Part shown: piece by piece, positions 36,301-44,379 of the stretch
How positions within the stretch are numbered: the first letter of the stretch is position 1
Layout of the letters: each line of letters opens with the position of its first letter
Source of the DNA: Bimastos eiseni
Lineage: Eukaryota > Annelida > Clitellata > Crassiclitellata > Lumbricidae
Assembly (NCBI GenBank): GCA_959347315.1
Contig: OY365807.1
Span: forward strand, 17,131,611-17,195,610
DNA length: 64,000 bases
Reading direction: 5' to 3'
Made by a program: the position numbers and the translations under genes
Notes under the pieces: model-generated
Told to the model about the DNA's origin: nothing
Databases searched by the model: none
What the model saw: the letters and a program-made list of their open reading frames with translations, nothing else

Positions 36301-38317
36301 CGGAATGAACGAATGATTGCTGGTCCAGCAATGATGACTCGATCACTCGTCTGACTTGTTGAAAGCTGATCCGAAAGCACGTATTGCCAGGAAATGGCGT
36401 CCACAGGAATATCACAGTTCATACAGAATGTGCTCCACAAGTGGTCAGTCCAAGTATATATGTATATATATTATATATATATATAATATGACTTACATTT
36501 GCTCTATATATTTCATTCCAATGCTATTTTAAGAGCAGAACTTGAATCGTACGTGTACAAGAACAAATCAGTCTGAAGCCTCGTTAAAACCATCGATAAC
36601 ATAGCGAAGCGAAGCACAACTTACAACAACAACTGGTGATGTAAAGGCTCGAGGAAAACCAACACCATCATACATACAAAAAGGCAAAGCACCAAATCCA
36701 GAGACTGACGAGTACACGATGTAGTCACGCTGGACCATTGCAACTGCCAACATCCAGTCTGAAAACAGATTAAAATGCAGCTTATGTATGTAACGTCGAC
36801 CTTTCCAGTTAAACGAAGAGTAGATCAACAATAACGCACAGCTCTGAATTTCCCGCTCTGCGCTCATGAGTAAGCTGGTGCCCTACGCTTAGTTTTTGAC
36901 TGGTGCTTTAGAAGTCTGGAGATTACAGTTATGCAATTACGATGCGATATAGGTCGAATGTACCAATCTTTACGTGAGGGACTTTTAATGCAAATACCAA
37001 TATATGGCTTATATATATATATATATATATCATTGTTCAATCACTGTTATTATAATTATTAGTGTTATGCGACACTTCCCTCTTCGTATCTATTATCAAT
37101 ACGGCGTATACTAGCAACTTAAAGTTTCATTGCGCAATCATTAAAATGATTAGGTCTATGACCTTTTCTTCGGTTGATTCATTGACCTGCATTAATGTCG
37201 TGTTCTATTTATAATAATTAGGCTATTGTGTATTTGTCATACACTACCTGGTATTCCACACTGATACTCCGGTGCAGATGTAATTATAATGCAAACAAAC
37301 AAACCAATAAAAAATAATCTAAATTATCTGTAATTTCTGTATTTAAATGTAACATGCTATGGTCATCTATTAGACCATTACTCTAATGGAGTCTATAATA
37401 TGAAGTGAAGCCTCAGTGCACAGTGTGTGATACTTAGAGCGAAGTTGTGGTATTGCTATGTTTTCATCATGGGCTTAATTACATAAATACTGCAAGAATT
37501 TGACGCTTGTAAGACTAAATGAGTAAGTAAAGTAATTTGGAAGGAAAAACACTGACTGAGAAGTTTCGCTTGAAGTGGCGCTGTATAAATTCACGATTTT
37601 GATAGAGGCATGTAACAAACATTGATGAAACTAAGCTATTATTTGTGCTCTTCGTCCGTCTAATCATTGGCATTTGCTAATTGCTATGCTGAGGAAGGAC
37701 CAATAGGTTCATTGGCTTGTTACACGACGCCTTTCATAACATATGCTTTTGGACAAACGGCTTTTAGGCCTACATGACTTTATATAGCATTACGTTGTAA
37801 TACATTTTAGGTGATCAAGATGTTGGTGGCGATAGTAGCCCTGTTCAGCCTGTGCTGGGCTCCCACCCTCGTCGACAATGTCCTCATCAGCTTCGGCATT
37901 CTCGACCGCCTGCACTACGGGCGCCTCAAGTACCTCCGCCAGGCATTCGCCCTCATGTCGTATGCCAACAGTTGCGTCAACCCCATCGTATACGCCCTCA
38001 TGTCCAAGAACTTTCGCAACGGGTTCAAGAACGCCCTCTGCGCATGGGCAATGCGCGATCAGCGCACGCGCACCCGTCGCGGCGGGGCGCTGCAGGCGTC
38101 GTTTCAGGGTCGCGGCGGGGTGAACTCGATGGGCAGCTGCAGCCGGAGTCTGGCGTGCAGCTTTGAGTTGGGAACGAACGCAGGGAGGAGGAAGACCCTG
38201 CGCACGGAAGTCATCTACGACGGGGTAGATGTGGCCCCCAAAAGGAATATTGAGGTTGTCGAAACATACTTTTATGAAAACAATCAAGTCAGTAAGAATT
38301 CGATTAGCAACCAATGA
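58..38317 (+). CDS. Peptide-type class A (rhodopsin-like) GPCR, six exons, with one frame break
   Basis: A seven-transmembrane receptor of the plasma membrane, expected to bind a neuropeptide and couple to a G protein. The exons join in matching phases to 455 residues if one surplus base near 27326 is skipped (1369 nt in total, one more than a multiple of three). Visible hallmarks: N-glycosylation site N20; acidic tyrosine cluster 27-37; GN in TM1 (N65); D93 in TM2; C120 at the top of TM3, pairing with C200 in loop 2; ERY (144-146) in place of DRY; W172 in TM4; P225 in TM5; CWAP (302-305) in TM6; NPIVY (344-348) in TM7; and a possible palmitoylation Cys in helix 8. By family knowledge the pattern suits the CCK/orexin/QRFP-like peptide receptor group, but I cannot assign the ligand. 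The gene spans 38 kb and its exons are richer in GC than its introns. The break is either an assembly error or a null allele. Confidence 0.85.
1340..1393. repeat. Two (TA)n runs separated by ttttgaca
   Basis: Two dinucleotide blocks of about 20-24 bp flank an 8-bp spacer, just after a purine-rich gaga/ggag tract (1190-1320). Simple-sequence DNA that explains the overlapping small ORFs here. Confidence 0.85.
2373..2430 (-). repeat. Dispersed repeat family R1, copy 1
   Basis: The complement reads cgctcgtgaataagctggtg, then ccctgcgcttgactttcaag, then tggcgcttta. Closely related text occurs at four other sites in this window (24565, 36864, 44380 and 51885). A short interspersed element or MITE fragment of unknown class. 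Confidence 0.6.
2470..2900 (+). mobile_element. Possible decayed non-LTR reverse transcriptase fragment
   Basis: Conceptual frames give pieces resembling the region after the RT palm: NVNASETK near 2517 and [11 protein letters not shown] near 2640, as in LINE proteins that read N-P-x-K-T then LGV-x-L. Several stops and frame changes separate the pieces. The resemblance is weak and rests on recognition alone. Confidence 0.25.
4575..4650 (+). mobile_element. tRNA-derived SINE head (possible)
   Basis: A-box-like TGGCTGATTGGTG is followed about 35 bp later by B-box-like GGATCGATTCC, the spacing of an internal RNA polymerase III promoter. The interval does not fold into a full canonical tRNA, so a tRNA-derived SINE is likelier than a functional tRNA. 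Two hairpins follow directly (4674-4727). Confidence 0.45.
4674..4727. repeat. Two abutting hairpins, one a perfect 24-bp palindrome
   Basis: The arms gcttgaccact (4674-4684) and agtggtcaagc (4695-4705) pair exactly around a 10-nt loop. Starting at 4704, gcacgcagataa pairs with ttatctgcgtgc to 4727 with no loop. Direct sequence observation; function unknown. Confidence 0.8.
5694..5729. repeat. 7-bp tandem repeat (cagtggt)n
   Basis: Four complete consecutive copies of cagtggt (5701-5728), preceded by a partial copy. Confidence 0.85.
8777..9463. repeat. 13-bp minisatellite, about 53 copies
   Basis: Unit attctattctatt tandemly repeated over 687 bp. Because 13 is not a multiple of 3 and the unit creates no stop on this strand, two long overlapping open frames arise with a 13-residue hydrophobic period; they are not genes. 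Copies are identical for about 500 bp. After about 9285 variants appear: single ttctt and ctact changes, then a run of units with ctgtt. Confidence 0.97.
10120..10320. repeat. Imperfect minisatellite of about 21 bp, interrupted by (CTC)n
   Basis: The core cctccgctgaggagattatc recurs with substitutions about six times (10127-10240) and again at 10300-10320. A ctcctcctc tract at 10260-10286 separates the blocks. Confidence 0.75.
12957..13060. repeat. (GAT)n trinucleotide tract
   Basis: Interrupted gatgatgat repeats with occasional gaa or gag. They give long Ser-rich or Ile-rich frames on the other strand, which I treat as artefacts. Confidence 0.9.
14011..14071. repeat. Long near-perfect hairpin (29-bp arms, 3-nt loop)
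   Basis: Arm 14011-14039 pairs with 14043-14071 with 27 of 29 positions matching, loop aga. Weaker flanking pairing (atggt with accat) extends it. It could be a tiny fold-back element or an intronic small-RNA precursor; a 3-nt loop is short for a microRNA. Confidence 0.75.
15195..15316 (+). CDS. GPCR exon 2: extracellular loop 1 and TM3
   Basis: Acceptor ttgtag, donor aag|gtaagc, phase 0 in and phase 2 out. It encodes 40 codons plus two bases: WIFGQFLCK with the loop-2-pairing Cys C120, then TM3 and the start of the ERY motif, whose Arg codon is completed in exon 3. Confidence 0.88.
15322..15510. repeat. GA-rich then CT-rich simple sequence
   Basis: It starts five bases past the exon 2 donor: cacaca, gagaga, then ctctct and gtctgtct leading into the tetranucleotide array. 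Confidence 0.9.
15513..16860. repeat. Compound tetranucleotide array (TCTA)7 (TCCA)321 (TCTA)9
   Basis: 15513-15540 is TCTA x7, 15541-16824 is 321 uninterrupted identical TCCA units, and 16825-16860 is TCTA x9. No interruption is visible in 1284 bp. As a 4-bp unit read in threes it yields repeating Ile-His-Pro-Ser frames, or Met-Asp-Gly-Trp on the other strand, none of which is a gene. The symmetric TCTA edges suggest a single C/T change that spread through the array. Confidence 0.98.
17700..17960. repeat. Diverged tandem repeat around the word agaatttagg
   Basis: The word gagaattta or a close variant recurs at about 17735, 17765, 17810, 17861, 17903 and 17951, spaced about 30-50 bp, with variable sequence between. 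Confidence 0.5.
19060..19285 (+). mobile_element. Non-LTR retrotransposon RT fragment (decayed)
   Basis: Frames give [20 protein letters not shown], then [15 protein letters not shown]. This matches the region before RT motif 1 in LINE proteins (lysine-rich helix, G-K-A-P-G-x-D, then W...F...A-x-V/I-P-I). Stops and frame changes are present. It ends about 170 bp before the left inverted repeat of the next element. Confidence 0.55.
19453..21030 (-). mobile_element. Tc1/mariner-superfamily transposon with 196-bp terminal inverted repeats
   Basis: Left terminus 19453-19648 and right terminus 20835-21030 are inverted copies of equal length and high identity, beginning gggtgactcgat and gggttactcgat. 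TA dinucleotides flank both ends (19451-19452 and 21031-21032), the expected target duplication. The interior carries a broken transposase on the minus strand. Total length 1578 bp. Confidence 0.92.
19723..20789 (-). pseudogene. Tc1/mariner-type transposase, DD37E, inactivated
   Basis: In the order of the protein: a helix-turn-helix region ([17 protein letters not shown]), a second DNA-binding region, FSDESPFKL with the first catalytic Asp, [10 protein letters not shown] with the second, and [12 protein letters not shown] with the Glu. I count 37 residues between the second Asp and the Glu, the DD37E class rather than DD34E. Damage: an in-frame TAA four codons after the likely ATG, a one-base frame change near 20650-20670, and in-frame TAG codons near 20305 and 20255. 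The catalytic triad itself is still present. The element cannot make its own transposase as assembled. Confidence 0.9.
21385..21421. repeat. (TA)n microsatellite
   Basis: An uninterrupted TA dinucleotide run. Further short TA-rich runs lie at 21675-21740 and 21888-21910. Confidence 0.9.
21944..23128 (-). mobile_element. Second Tc1/mariner-like element with TIRs of about 200 bp, decayed
   Basis: The left end begins CAGGGTGGGCTATTAAAAAG and the right end, complemented, begins CAGGGGAGGAGCC then AAAAAAAGTAACCCC. Similarity continues about 200 bp inward, sharing CATATAACCGCCA, the cores TTTTAATSAGTGCARCCACT and TTTTTGAT. TA flanks both ends (21942-21943 and 23129-23130). Only an N-terminal transposase remnant is recognisable inside. 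Confidence 0.82.
22310..22539 (-). pseudogene. Tc1/mariner-type transposase N-terminus remnant
   Basis: From an ATG at 22539 the frame reads a basic start ([12 protein letters not shown]), then a helix-turn-helix segment ending [11 protein letters not shown], then [16 protein letters not shown]. This is the layout of paired-like DNA-binding domains in this superfamily. Two in-frame stops interrupt it, and no catalytic domain is recognisable downstream. Confidence 0.6.
23819..24090. mobile_element. hAT-like MITE, 272 bp
   Basis: Termini CAGTGCTTTTTTCTGGCGGA and the inverted CAGTGCTTTTTTCTATGC, with CCGGAACGC shared slightly further in. Flanking octamers tcgatgat and tcgctgat match at 7 of 8 positions, fitting a hAT 8-bp target duplication. 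No coding sequence. Confidence 0.82.
24565..24620 (+). repeat. Dispersed repeat family R1, copy 2
   Basis: Contains cgctcgtgaataagctaatg, then ccctgtgctcagctctgga and acctttaga. More diverged than copy 1. Confidence 0.5.
24970..25201 (-). mobile_element. tRNA-derived SINE, copy A
   Basis: On the minus strand it starts GTGGCTGATCGGTTAGAGCG (A box) and has GGTTCGACCC (B box) about 50 bp later, then a non-tRNA body, and ends in a (TAAA)n-type tail (24972-24986). A second copy with about 80 percent identity by eye sits at 59071-59293, also in minus orientation. Confidence 0.85.
25229..25440. mobile_element. Truncated copy of the 23819 hAT-like MITE
   Basis: It begins CAGTGCCTATTTTCTGCCGG and shares gtgcaaaaactctggg, atttcaattttttgcatt and taattttagcg with the first copy in the same order. 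It lacks the right inverted terminus and runs into an ORF-bearing stretch at 25442, possibly the interior of a larger relative. Confidence 0.7.
25686..26035. repeat. Interrupted (GAT)n/(ATC)n tracts
   Basis: Several blocks of gatgat, one with a switch to catcat at about 25828, forming a local inverted pair, and a gacgac run near 26005. Simple sequence with no gene. Confidence 0.85.
26574..26697 (+). CDS. GPCR exon 3: intracellular loop 2 and TM4
   Basis: Acceptor gttaag, donor cag|gtcagt. The first base completes the Arg of ERY, followed by [12 protein letters not shown] (loop 2) and TM4 with W172 in VICVWVASF. Phase 2 in, phase 0 out. Confidence 0.85.
26698..27274 (+). other. GPCR intron 3 with (CA)n and (TA)n tracts
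   Basis: A CA-rich microsatellite starts within about ten bases of the donor (26706-26850), and a (TA)n run sits at 26983-27013. The rest shows no coding potential. Confidence 0.85.
27275..27478 (+). CDS. GPCR exon 4: extracellular loop 2 and TM5, with frame break
   Basis: Acceptor cctag, donor cag|gtatat, phase 2 out. From the acceptor the frame reads VAFWCVKE, including the expected loop-2 Cys, up to 27325. From 27327 the next frame reads [15 protein letters not shown] and TM5 with its Pro. One surplus base at about 27326 separates them; left in, it leads to a TGA within eight codons. The exon is coding in both halves by similarity. Confidence 0.83.
27479..27678 (+). other. GPCR intron 4, 200 nt, dominated by (TA)40
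   Basis: A pure TA run of 80 bp (27492-27571) starts 13 bases past the donor, then a tggatgga-type tract, then acceptor tctatag. The shortest intron of the gene. Confidence 0.85.
27679..27778 (+). CDS. GPCR exon 5: intracellular loop 3
   Basis: A 100-nt exon, acceptor tctatag and donor cag|gtgagg. It was chosen because its frame supplies the required phases on both sides and ends NTRQQ directly before VIKML of exon 6, the usual basic entry to TM6. The loop is hydrophilic and not conserved. Confidence 0.72.
27902..27966. repeat. Mini inverted-repeat element (18-bp arms)
   Basis: accctttaacgaccagcg (27902-27919) and its exact complement (27949-27966) enclose 29 bp. A diverged relative with similar ends lies at 63799-63866. 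Confidence 0.75.
28270..28722. repeat. 17-bp minisatellite, about 26 copies
   Basis: Unit aagtgaatggagtgagc with common variants (aattg, gaacaag). It opens all three minus-strand frames with a 17-residue period of the type SIHL/LTPF. Not a gene. Confidence 0.95.
29195..29320. repeat. Short imperfect repeats of about 24 bp
   Basis: The phrase gacaagggttccgtga or a close variant recurs about four times in succession. Confidence 0.55.
30314..30350. repeat. (TA)n microsatellite
   Basis: A pure TA run of 37 bp in intron 5. Confidence 0.9.
31408..31965 (-). mobile_element. LINE 3' fragment (minus strand)
   Basis: The minus-strand frame 31742-31948 ends [20 protein letters not shown] then EEHLL, the form of the last segment of many CR1/jockey-like ORF2 proteins (W-N-x-L/T-P ... 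I-R ... F-K-x-x-L-x-x-x-L). A tail with an acttgacttgatag-like terminus follows toward 31405. Truncated; only the C-terminal part is seen. Confidence 0.5.
31699..31731. repeat. AT-rich palindrome, 16-bp arms
   Basis: cattatcactaattag, then one base, then its exact complement. Confidence 0.85.
32939..33751. repeat. 813-bp segment, copy 1 of a near-identical pair flanking the gap
   Basis: Each base aligns with 33952-34764 at a constant offset of 1013, with only a handful of substitutions that I could spot. See the gap entry. Confidence 0.93.
33752..33951. other. Assembly gap of 200 N
   Basis: Exactly 200 undetermined bases, a placeholder size. The sequence ending at 33751 and the sequence starting at 33952 are the end and the beginning of the same 813-bp segment. 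Confidence 0.98.
33952..34764. repeat. 813-bp segment, copy 2
   Basis: Near-identical to 32939-33751; differences include gctgcagcc for gcagcagcc, cttttctg for cttctctg, and gccacagcgg for gccgcagcgg. Confidence 0.93.
35404..35978 (+). mobile_element. Second, inverted 3' copy of the same LINE
   Basis: It starts inside the RNase H domain ([14 protein letters not shown]) on the plus strand and continues through the same stop after ASWATAY. The next frame has a knuckle-like [18 protein letters not shown] (35584-35637). It ends with a tail matching the minus copy (gatgcgtcgttaaataaac). It faces the minus copy 5' to 5' across about 210 bp. Confidence 0.88.
36864..36920 (+). repeat. Dispersed repeat family R1, copy 3
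   Basis: Reads cgctcatgagtaagctggtg, then ccctacgcttag, then gactggtgctttagaa. Confidence 0.55.
37811..38317 (+). CDS. GPCR exon 6: TM6, TM7 and cytoplasmic tail
   Basis: Acceptor attttag, phase 0, 168 codons and TGA. TM6 has [13 protein letters not shown] and TM7 has [15 protein letters not shown] followed by helix 8. The tail of about 95 residues is basic and Ser-rich after a NALCAW Cys. GC content is well above that of the surrounding DNA, as expected for coding sequence here. Confidence 0.92.
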   Translation: MIKMLVAIVALFSLCWAPTLVDNVLISFGILDRLHYGRLKYLRQAFALMSYANSCVNPIVYALMSKNFRNGFKNALCAWAMRDQRTRTRRGGALQASFQGRGGVNSMGSCSRSLACSFELGTNAGRRKTLRTEVIYDGVDVAPKRNIEVVETYFYENNQVSKNSISNQ

Positions 38318-38662
38318 ACAACTGACAGATATAAATAGAAACAGTTGCAATTAACCATCAACGATACCACAAGAATTGAACTATAAAAACAAAACGTACC
38401 ATTCGAAGACTAGTTGAACTGGATGGATCGATGACAATTACTATGACGATAAAGAACAATAACCTATTAATAGCTTAGTCCTCAAGATTCTTAACAGCTG
38501 ACATGCAAGTAAAAAAATCGACCACAGGCATTCTTTAGACAATGAATAGAACGTTAATTAACAACAAAAAGCTATTACTTGTTTAAGAAAAATAGTCAAT
38601 ATCTATCAAAGAGCCAAATAATAAATGATTGGATTCATGAAATCAATTAGACTCATAATAAA
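38318..38662 (+). terminator. Likely 3' UTR with candidate polyadenylation signals
   Basis: AATAAA occurs at 38620-38625 and 38657-38662, about 300-345 bases past the stop. No transcript evidence is available here, so the true cleavage site is unknown. Confidence 0.4.
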
Positions 38663-40176
38663 TAACGTCTACACTAATCAATTTAAACCTAAAAGTAGCC
38701 TAAATGATCAACAGATAAACAACATGGAGATGGAACCTTGATCTCAGCAGGCTTTAGACGCATAGAGCACAGCATAATGCGATTAACTGGTTCGTTCCGA
38801 TCGAAAAACAACCAATAAGCTTATGTGCGACTGTAAGTCGTGTATACAGGTAGGCCCTATGTCTTCGTCATTATCTTCAGTCTCTGTGGCAAATCGTTTT
38901 GCGTGATGGGAATGAGTCAAGGATTCCCAGAGGCGGCGATCCCGGGGGGTCGAGGAGGTCAAGTTTCCCCACCTTTTGCAGGGAGTGGACATGTTATACG
39001 TGTGTCCTCCCACATTTACTACCCATCTCATTGGGTGTCCCCCCACCTGTCAACCGAGATCACTGCCTCTGAGTATTCCCATTGGCTTCGTCGATTGTCA
39101 GCTGTGTAGTGTCATTCTTGTGTATAGTTAATGTTGCTGATATTGTCTCTGCTACGCATAGGCATATCTCAAGTGGAAGAGGACACTTATGTCGCGGGTG
39201 TCACCGGTTGTTCTCGACAGTCAATATGACCTGAGAAAAACAAACTATTTTTTTACCGAACACGAGAACCCGCCTATATGGCCTACATACGTCCCTGCGA
39301 CCCACTAATCGAGCTTAATGATGACAAAGCGACCCCAAGTCAAAACATAATTTTCTCTTTATTTCATTATCCATGCTGTGTCCACTGCCTGATGTCCAAC
39401 AAAGCAGCAGGCCATAACACACCCAGATACTTACCGAACTTGTGCACCTCGAAAGTGGCCTGAATCCATTTATTCCATTTGGATTGACCTTGACGTCGTC
39501 GACACGTTGGCGCAGTATTTCCCAATGGTGGAATTAGATGCTGTTTCTTTCCTCCAAAGCTTCTAAGGACCAGCCTGTAATAAAATACGTGGAAAACCAA
39601 TGCGGCTGGCAGTTAAAGCATTAAGTCAAAACCTATATCGTCACATAAAAACGCCACGGTATAAGCTACAGCTGCGATGCCAAACAGATGCACAGATACA
39701 TTAGAAATGTGTTTGATTGCTGCAGTCGCTCAATTTTCGTTTCTGTGGCATCCGATAAAAATTCCGATTCTGTAGTTAGTGCATTTTGAGCATTGCAAGC
39801 AACGAATTTCAACTGCAGCTATTAATCCTGTCCTCGATTAATAATAATTGTTCCGAGGACACTTATAACATTGGGAGACCAATAAACCAATTCACGCCGT
39901 CCGCCCACATTCAATCTGCAGATGTAGAATAATATTCTAATTTAGCATATTATGCTAAATTGCAGCCATGATGAACAGCGACAAGCAGAGCTCTTAATTA
40001 CTGCCTCAAAATGTCCAGATCCTTCAGAAAACTTGCTGTATCGGGGTGCGTGTAATTATATCCCAGGCGTCGTGAGGGTCGGGTGAGGTTAGGCGCCGTG
40101 AGAGTCGGTCAGGGTAATTGTGTTTACTGGCGTCGTGAAGGTCGGTTAGGGTCAGGGTTATGGAGTCAGTGTTGTC
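38663..40176. other. Intergenic, no gene seen
   Basis: AT-rich DNA with a G/C-rich patch at 38935-39060 that opens an unrecognised 89-codon frame. I see no splice-framed exon or domain. Confidence 0.5.
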
Positions 40177-43100
40177 CAGGGCTGTTAATATCGCGATAAA
40201 GTACCGCGATACTTTGGCATCGCGATACTTTTGTCAGTATCGCAGCGAGTATCGGGATAGTTTTTTTGCTAGTATCACATGTGTATCGCGATACCTATTT
40301 TTAGCCTGTCAGCGATACTCGATACCAATACTTTTTCTCACTGAAATTTACATGGCTTCTCAAGAAATATGCGAAGTTAATCGTTACTTGTCGGAAAGTT
40401 TAGGCCTCTATATACATGTACATCTATAGCCTCTTTCGGCCATATAAACCTTGGTGCGAATAGATGGAATGTTGCATAAGGCATGAATGAAGAAATGACC
40501 GTAGTAGACCTAGAAATCAGTTTTTTTGCGTTCACTGGTAGAAGTGGCTGGCCTAATGAATTTTAGAGTGCCACCGAATTTAGTTGATCTTGAAAATGAA
40601 TAGGACTGAGGAAACGAAGATTGCCATTGCGATATCAGACCATTGTGTTCGAGCAGCGTGCCTGAAGGTTGCTGCAAAGACATTGTGATTGGACCAAGCA
40701 CCAATACGCTCAGAACTGGAAAGTTCCCATGTTCTTTCGTGTCAACAGTTTTTACCGATAGTCAGAGGCCATAAATTTTAGATCCTTTAAAAATAACAGG
40801 CTGATTCATCAAATCGTGAAGCCAGATTTACAAATGACTACCGGGTGAGTCAGCGAAATAAAAAAATGTCGTTAGAGGTTCAAAACATCATATTTTCATA
40901 GAGAGGAAAAGTTTAGATTGGGGTGACATTTGTGTTTAAAGGCCAAGTTTTTAAGGCGTGGTCTAATGAATACCTGCCGCCTGCTAGCTACCAATCAGAT
41001 CTTTCCAAAGCATCCCATCCCCCTGGGGTACAACCTTAACCAAATGGACCGGTGTGGTCAGTCTATCTGAATAGGCTCAAATGGGACAAGTAGACAGCTG
41101 AGGGAAATGCACTGGAAATAACAATTGAAACAACGATGTGCTTCATAGTCCTTATAATTATATGCCTCTACACACCTGTACTTGATATGCCACTCATATG
41201 CCTTCGTGCCTGTATTCGTATGTGTGCGTGTGCGTGCGCAGCTTTAGCCAGTACGGCCATCTTGCAAGCTGCTCGTGGACAGCCTCCCGTCAAACGTGTG
41301 AAAAGTGCAACCAAACCCATGCGGGAAGTTTGCTGCAGTGTTGTAAATCGCGACTTCAAGGTATGAAGCCATGAGCCAAATCTTGGCGGTTGCCTGTGGT
41401 CACTGATGTTTGCGTTTGTTTTTACGTGATGATAACCGATGCGAGTGTAATTGATAAATAGACTGAAAAGAATACTGGATGAATGCTATCAAATGCCGCA
41501 TATATATATAAGTGTGCGTATATATGTATGCAAATATGTATCTATATAGAGAGAGAGAGAGTGAGAGATTTGCTTATTGTTCCCAGGTATTATAGTTGAT
41601 CACATTATATGCTGGCTAATATATTCTTCCTAGGTTTGACATGTGACCTAAATTATGCAGCGCTATTCCCAGAGCACGACTCTCAACGGGCCCACCAGCC
41701 CCTGGACCATTATATATATATTATATATATATATATATGGCGTTTGGCTGGGATCAGTGTTGTTATATTGTTTCTCTGATCTGGGGAGCCTGAACTGTTA
41801 TACACACGTGACAACCTATATCCAATCAGATATCAAGAGCAAATGTACCTTGAAATACGTTTCATACGAGTCTTCATTCTTATTGCATCAGAAGCTGATC
41901 ATTCAAGTGCTCTCAATTTTCAGCTGTTTTATTCAGTACAGATATATGTTTCTTATCATGACCCCACTGAATGCCTATATTGTATTCAAATTGATGCCCT
42001 TATAATATATATATATAATATAGTGGCCTGAATAATCATGACATGCATAAGACCTGAAATAAAGTACGTTCTTAGGTTACACAAAAGCTAGTTTTGGAAT
42101 AAATACATATACTGCATTCTGTATTTACCAATTTGTTCAAAATCCCCGTCGTTATGAATAAAAAAGGCTCTTATCGCTTCTTCCTGATCACGATCGACAC
42201 GAATTGTTAGATCGTACTTTTGCATGGTACAATGTAATATCAGCTACAGAGTTCTGCTGTATGCATATATTGATCATCAAAAGAATGAACATCTGAGTGG
42301 TTTAGTCTGAGATGGGGAGGCGGGGAGGAGTAGAAGTGCCATTATTGCTTACATACTGCCACTCTGCAAGAACCTAAACAGATGGACCAACTTTGACACC
42401 TGTCAATACAGGTACGTATGCCTATTGCTTGTACAAGAGAGGGAACATTCTATTTCAAAGAAGGGGACTCTCTTCTCATACAGACTCTATGAGACAAACA
42501 TTATATACATACACATATGTATATATATATAGATTCATTGCATTGAATGGCATTACAATTAGTCATCTATTTACATTTTGTCACAATGTCTCAGTCTTGC
42601 AACTCAGGGTTGTGGGCCCTATTCTCAACGCGCCCCTGAAAACCATATGAAATAAATATACCGGGCGAAAAGGCGCTTACTATAATGATTGAATGCTAAG
42701 ACAAAACTGTGAGATAGAAATTCACAGGTAGGCCTTCAGCCTAGAGATATAAATATAAACAGCGTGCGTGTGTGTGTGTGTGCGGACCAGCTCACAGAGA
42801 AAGCTCACAAACGCAAACAACAGTGACCACAGGCAATCGCCAAGATTGCTCCACGAGCCGAGTGATCTATAATGGTCCATGGGCTGATATCCTGTATTGC
42901 GCTTTGGCTCATGGCTTTATATATATATATATACATATTATAAGTAGATTTATGTACAGAGACAGACAGACAGAGAACGACCCAAAGGCATGCAGGCATT
43001 TCAATTGAAAGGAATTGACCGGCGGTGGACTTGAATATGGCACTTCTTGACTGTAGTCCCATTCAATGAGTTCAAGTTTGATTGACAAGCAGTTTTCCAA

Positions 43101-43446
43101 GCGGATTCCCGTCGACAGCTGACAGATGGCATGGATGCTCAGTCTCAGCTATCATTTGTCGCAGGTGGGTGGGGTACAGAGCAGTTTGTCGCACAACTAC
43201 CCGCCCAGAAACCTTCGCCTTTAAGAGAAAAGTGTGTACATGGAAATTTGACGAGTAACCATTCATTTTATTTTATGATTGGCCCAAGCCGGGCCAAGCG
43301 ATTCCTTGGAAAATTTTCAATAATTATCGGTGCATGAATTATTATAAATTTAAAAGGTTAAGATCGAATTCAGCAAGCATATTGAAAAGTATTGGTAAAA
43401 GTATTGGTAATAGCAATACTTTTTTCAAGCATTGTTAACAGCCCTG
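40177..43446. mobile_element. hAT-like inverted-repeat unit, about 3.3 kb, apparently non-coding
   Basis: The left end reads CAGGGCTGTTAATATCGCGA with subterminal atcgcgatac repeats to 40325; the right end, complemented, reads CAGGGCTGTTAACAATGC with gtattgg/caatact subterminal repeats. These are hAT-like termini. The outer octamers (gtgttgtc, gttaattg) do not match, so the two ends may come from different copies. No hAT transposase domain is recognisable inside. The interior carries two inverted copies of a roughly 40-bp sequence (41361-41419 and 42805-42850) and TA runs. Confidence 0.5.
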
Positions 43447-44137
43447 GTTAATTGCCCTTCCCTCAGACAATTGCCCATTGATTGTGCATAGGACATTAAT
43501 TTTGCTCCCAGGACAAAAGCTCCCCCTATGTAAAGGCCAATTGCAAAATAGATTTATTATCAATCCAACTTAATAACTATGATAATATTAAGCTTACTCT
43601 CAAACTGACAAACCGCAGCATGATTGCAAGTAGGCCTACAGTAGGCCTATGAACGGATGACGACAAGTTAGCCTATTTATAGCTTCTATTGATGAAATAT
43701 ATTTGACGCCAGTCCAACTTCCATCCAAGCATGATTTATTTTTCCACAGTCCAGCTTCTCCTTAAACAAGAAAATGAGCAATATTAATCAAAGCGATGCA
43801 ATAGTCTGCATAATCATGGGCGTCAATAGAAAATTGTCCAGTCTTCTCGGTTCTTGCCCGAAGAGATCAATCACAGTGTCGAGGAACTGTCTTCGTTAAT
43901 CGCTGCAGACCTAAACATCATACTCTAGACCAGACAAACGTTCGTCGTCAGTAGCTGAACAAACTTAATTGTCCATCTTCAAATTGAATTGATTAACTAT
44001 GGTTTTGTCTAAGCAAAGAGCTATAAGCACTGCTAATGAAACCTCAATGCAAAAGGTCTCTTACGTAGGCCCTACCTGTCCTTAAAACTGAAATCACTCC
44101 AATAGCTGATAATTCCTTAGCGCATACGCTTCATCTT

Positions 44138-44322
44138 TTGACTGCAACGCGCTACAATATGGCAGCTTATCGAACTCCTCACCATTCCCGGTCTACACTG
44201 TATACTCGATCTTCTTTTCATCTCGTTTTCTCCCATCACATTAACTATTCGCCTCCATTCTCCAACCAATCCATGACTGACACATCACCTCGACTCTGGA
44301 ACGAACTTTTCAATGGCAATTA
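44138..44322 (+). mobile_element. Possible LINE C-terminal scrap
   Basis: A short frame ending TSPRLWNELFN resembles the A-P-R-L-W-N-x-L-P motif near the end of CR1-like ORF2 proteins. Low support. Confidence 0.25.
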
Positions 44323-44379
44323 AGGCCTTCTTATCGGCAATGGACATCGATCGCTCTCTGACATCGGAATGACGGGGCG

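Larger units (their letters stand above)
27779..37810 (+). other. GPCR intron 5
   Basis: A 10-kb intron with a mini-hairpin, a 17-bp minisatellite, LINE remains (31.4-36.0 kb), the assembly gap and TA runs (30314-30350, 37011-37030). The stretches 28800-31400 and 36920-37800 show nothing else I can name. Confidence 0.75.

Noticed and set aside
36150..36867. Two minus-strand ORFs of 96 and 99 codons
   Set aside because: No recognisable domain, no conserved motif, no matching splice phases; compatible with chance.
41240..41374. Cys-containing frame (RQTCEKCNQTHAGSLLQCC) as a zinc-binding exon
   Set aside because: Acceptor-like and donor-like edges exist, but the spacing fits no finger type I know and the following sequence is a repeat.
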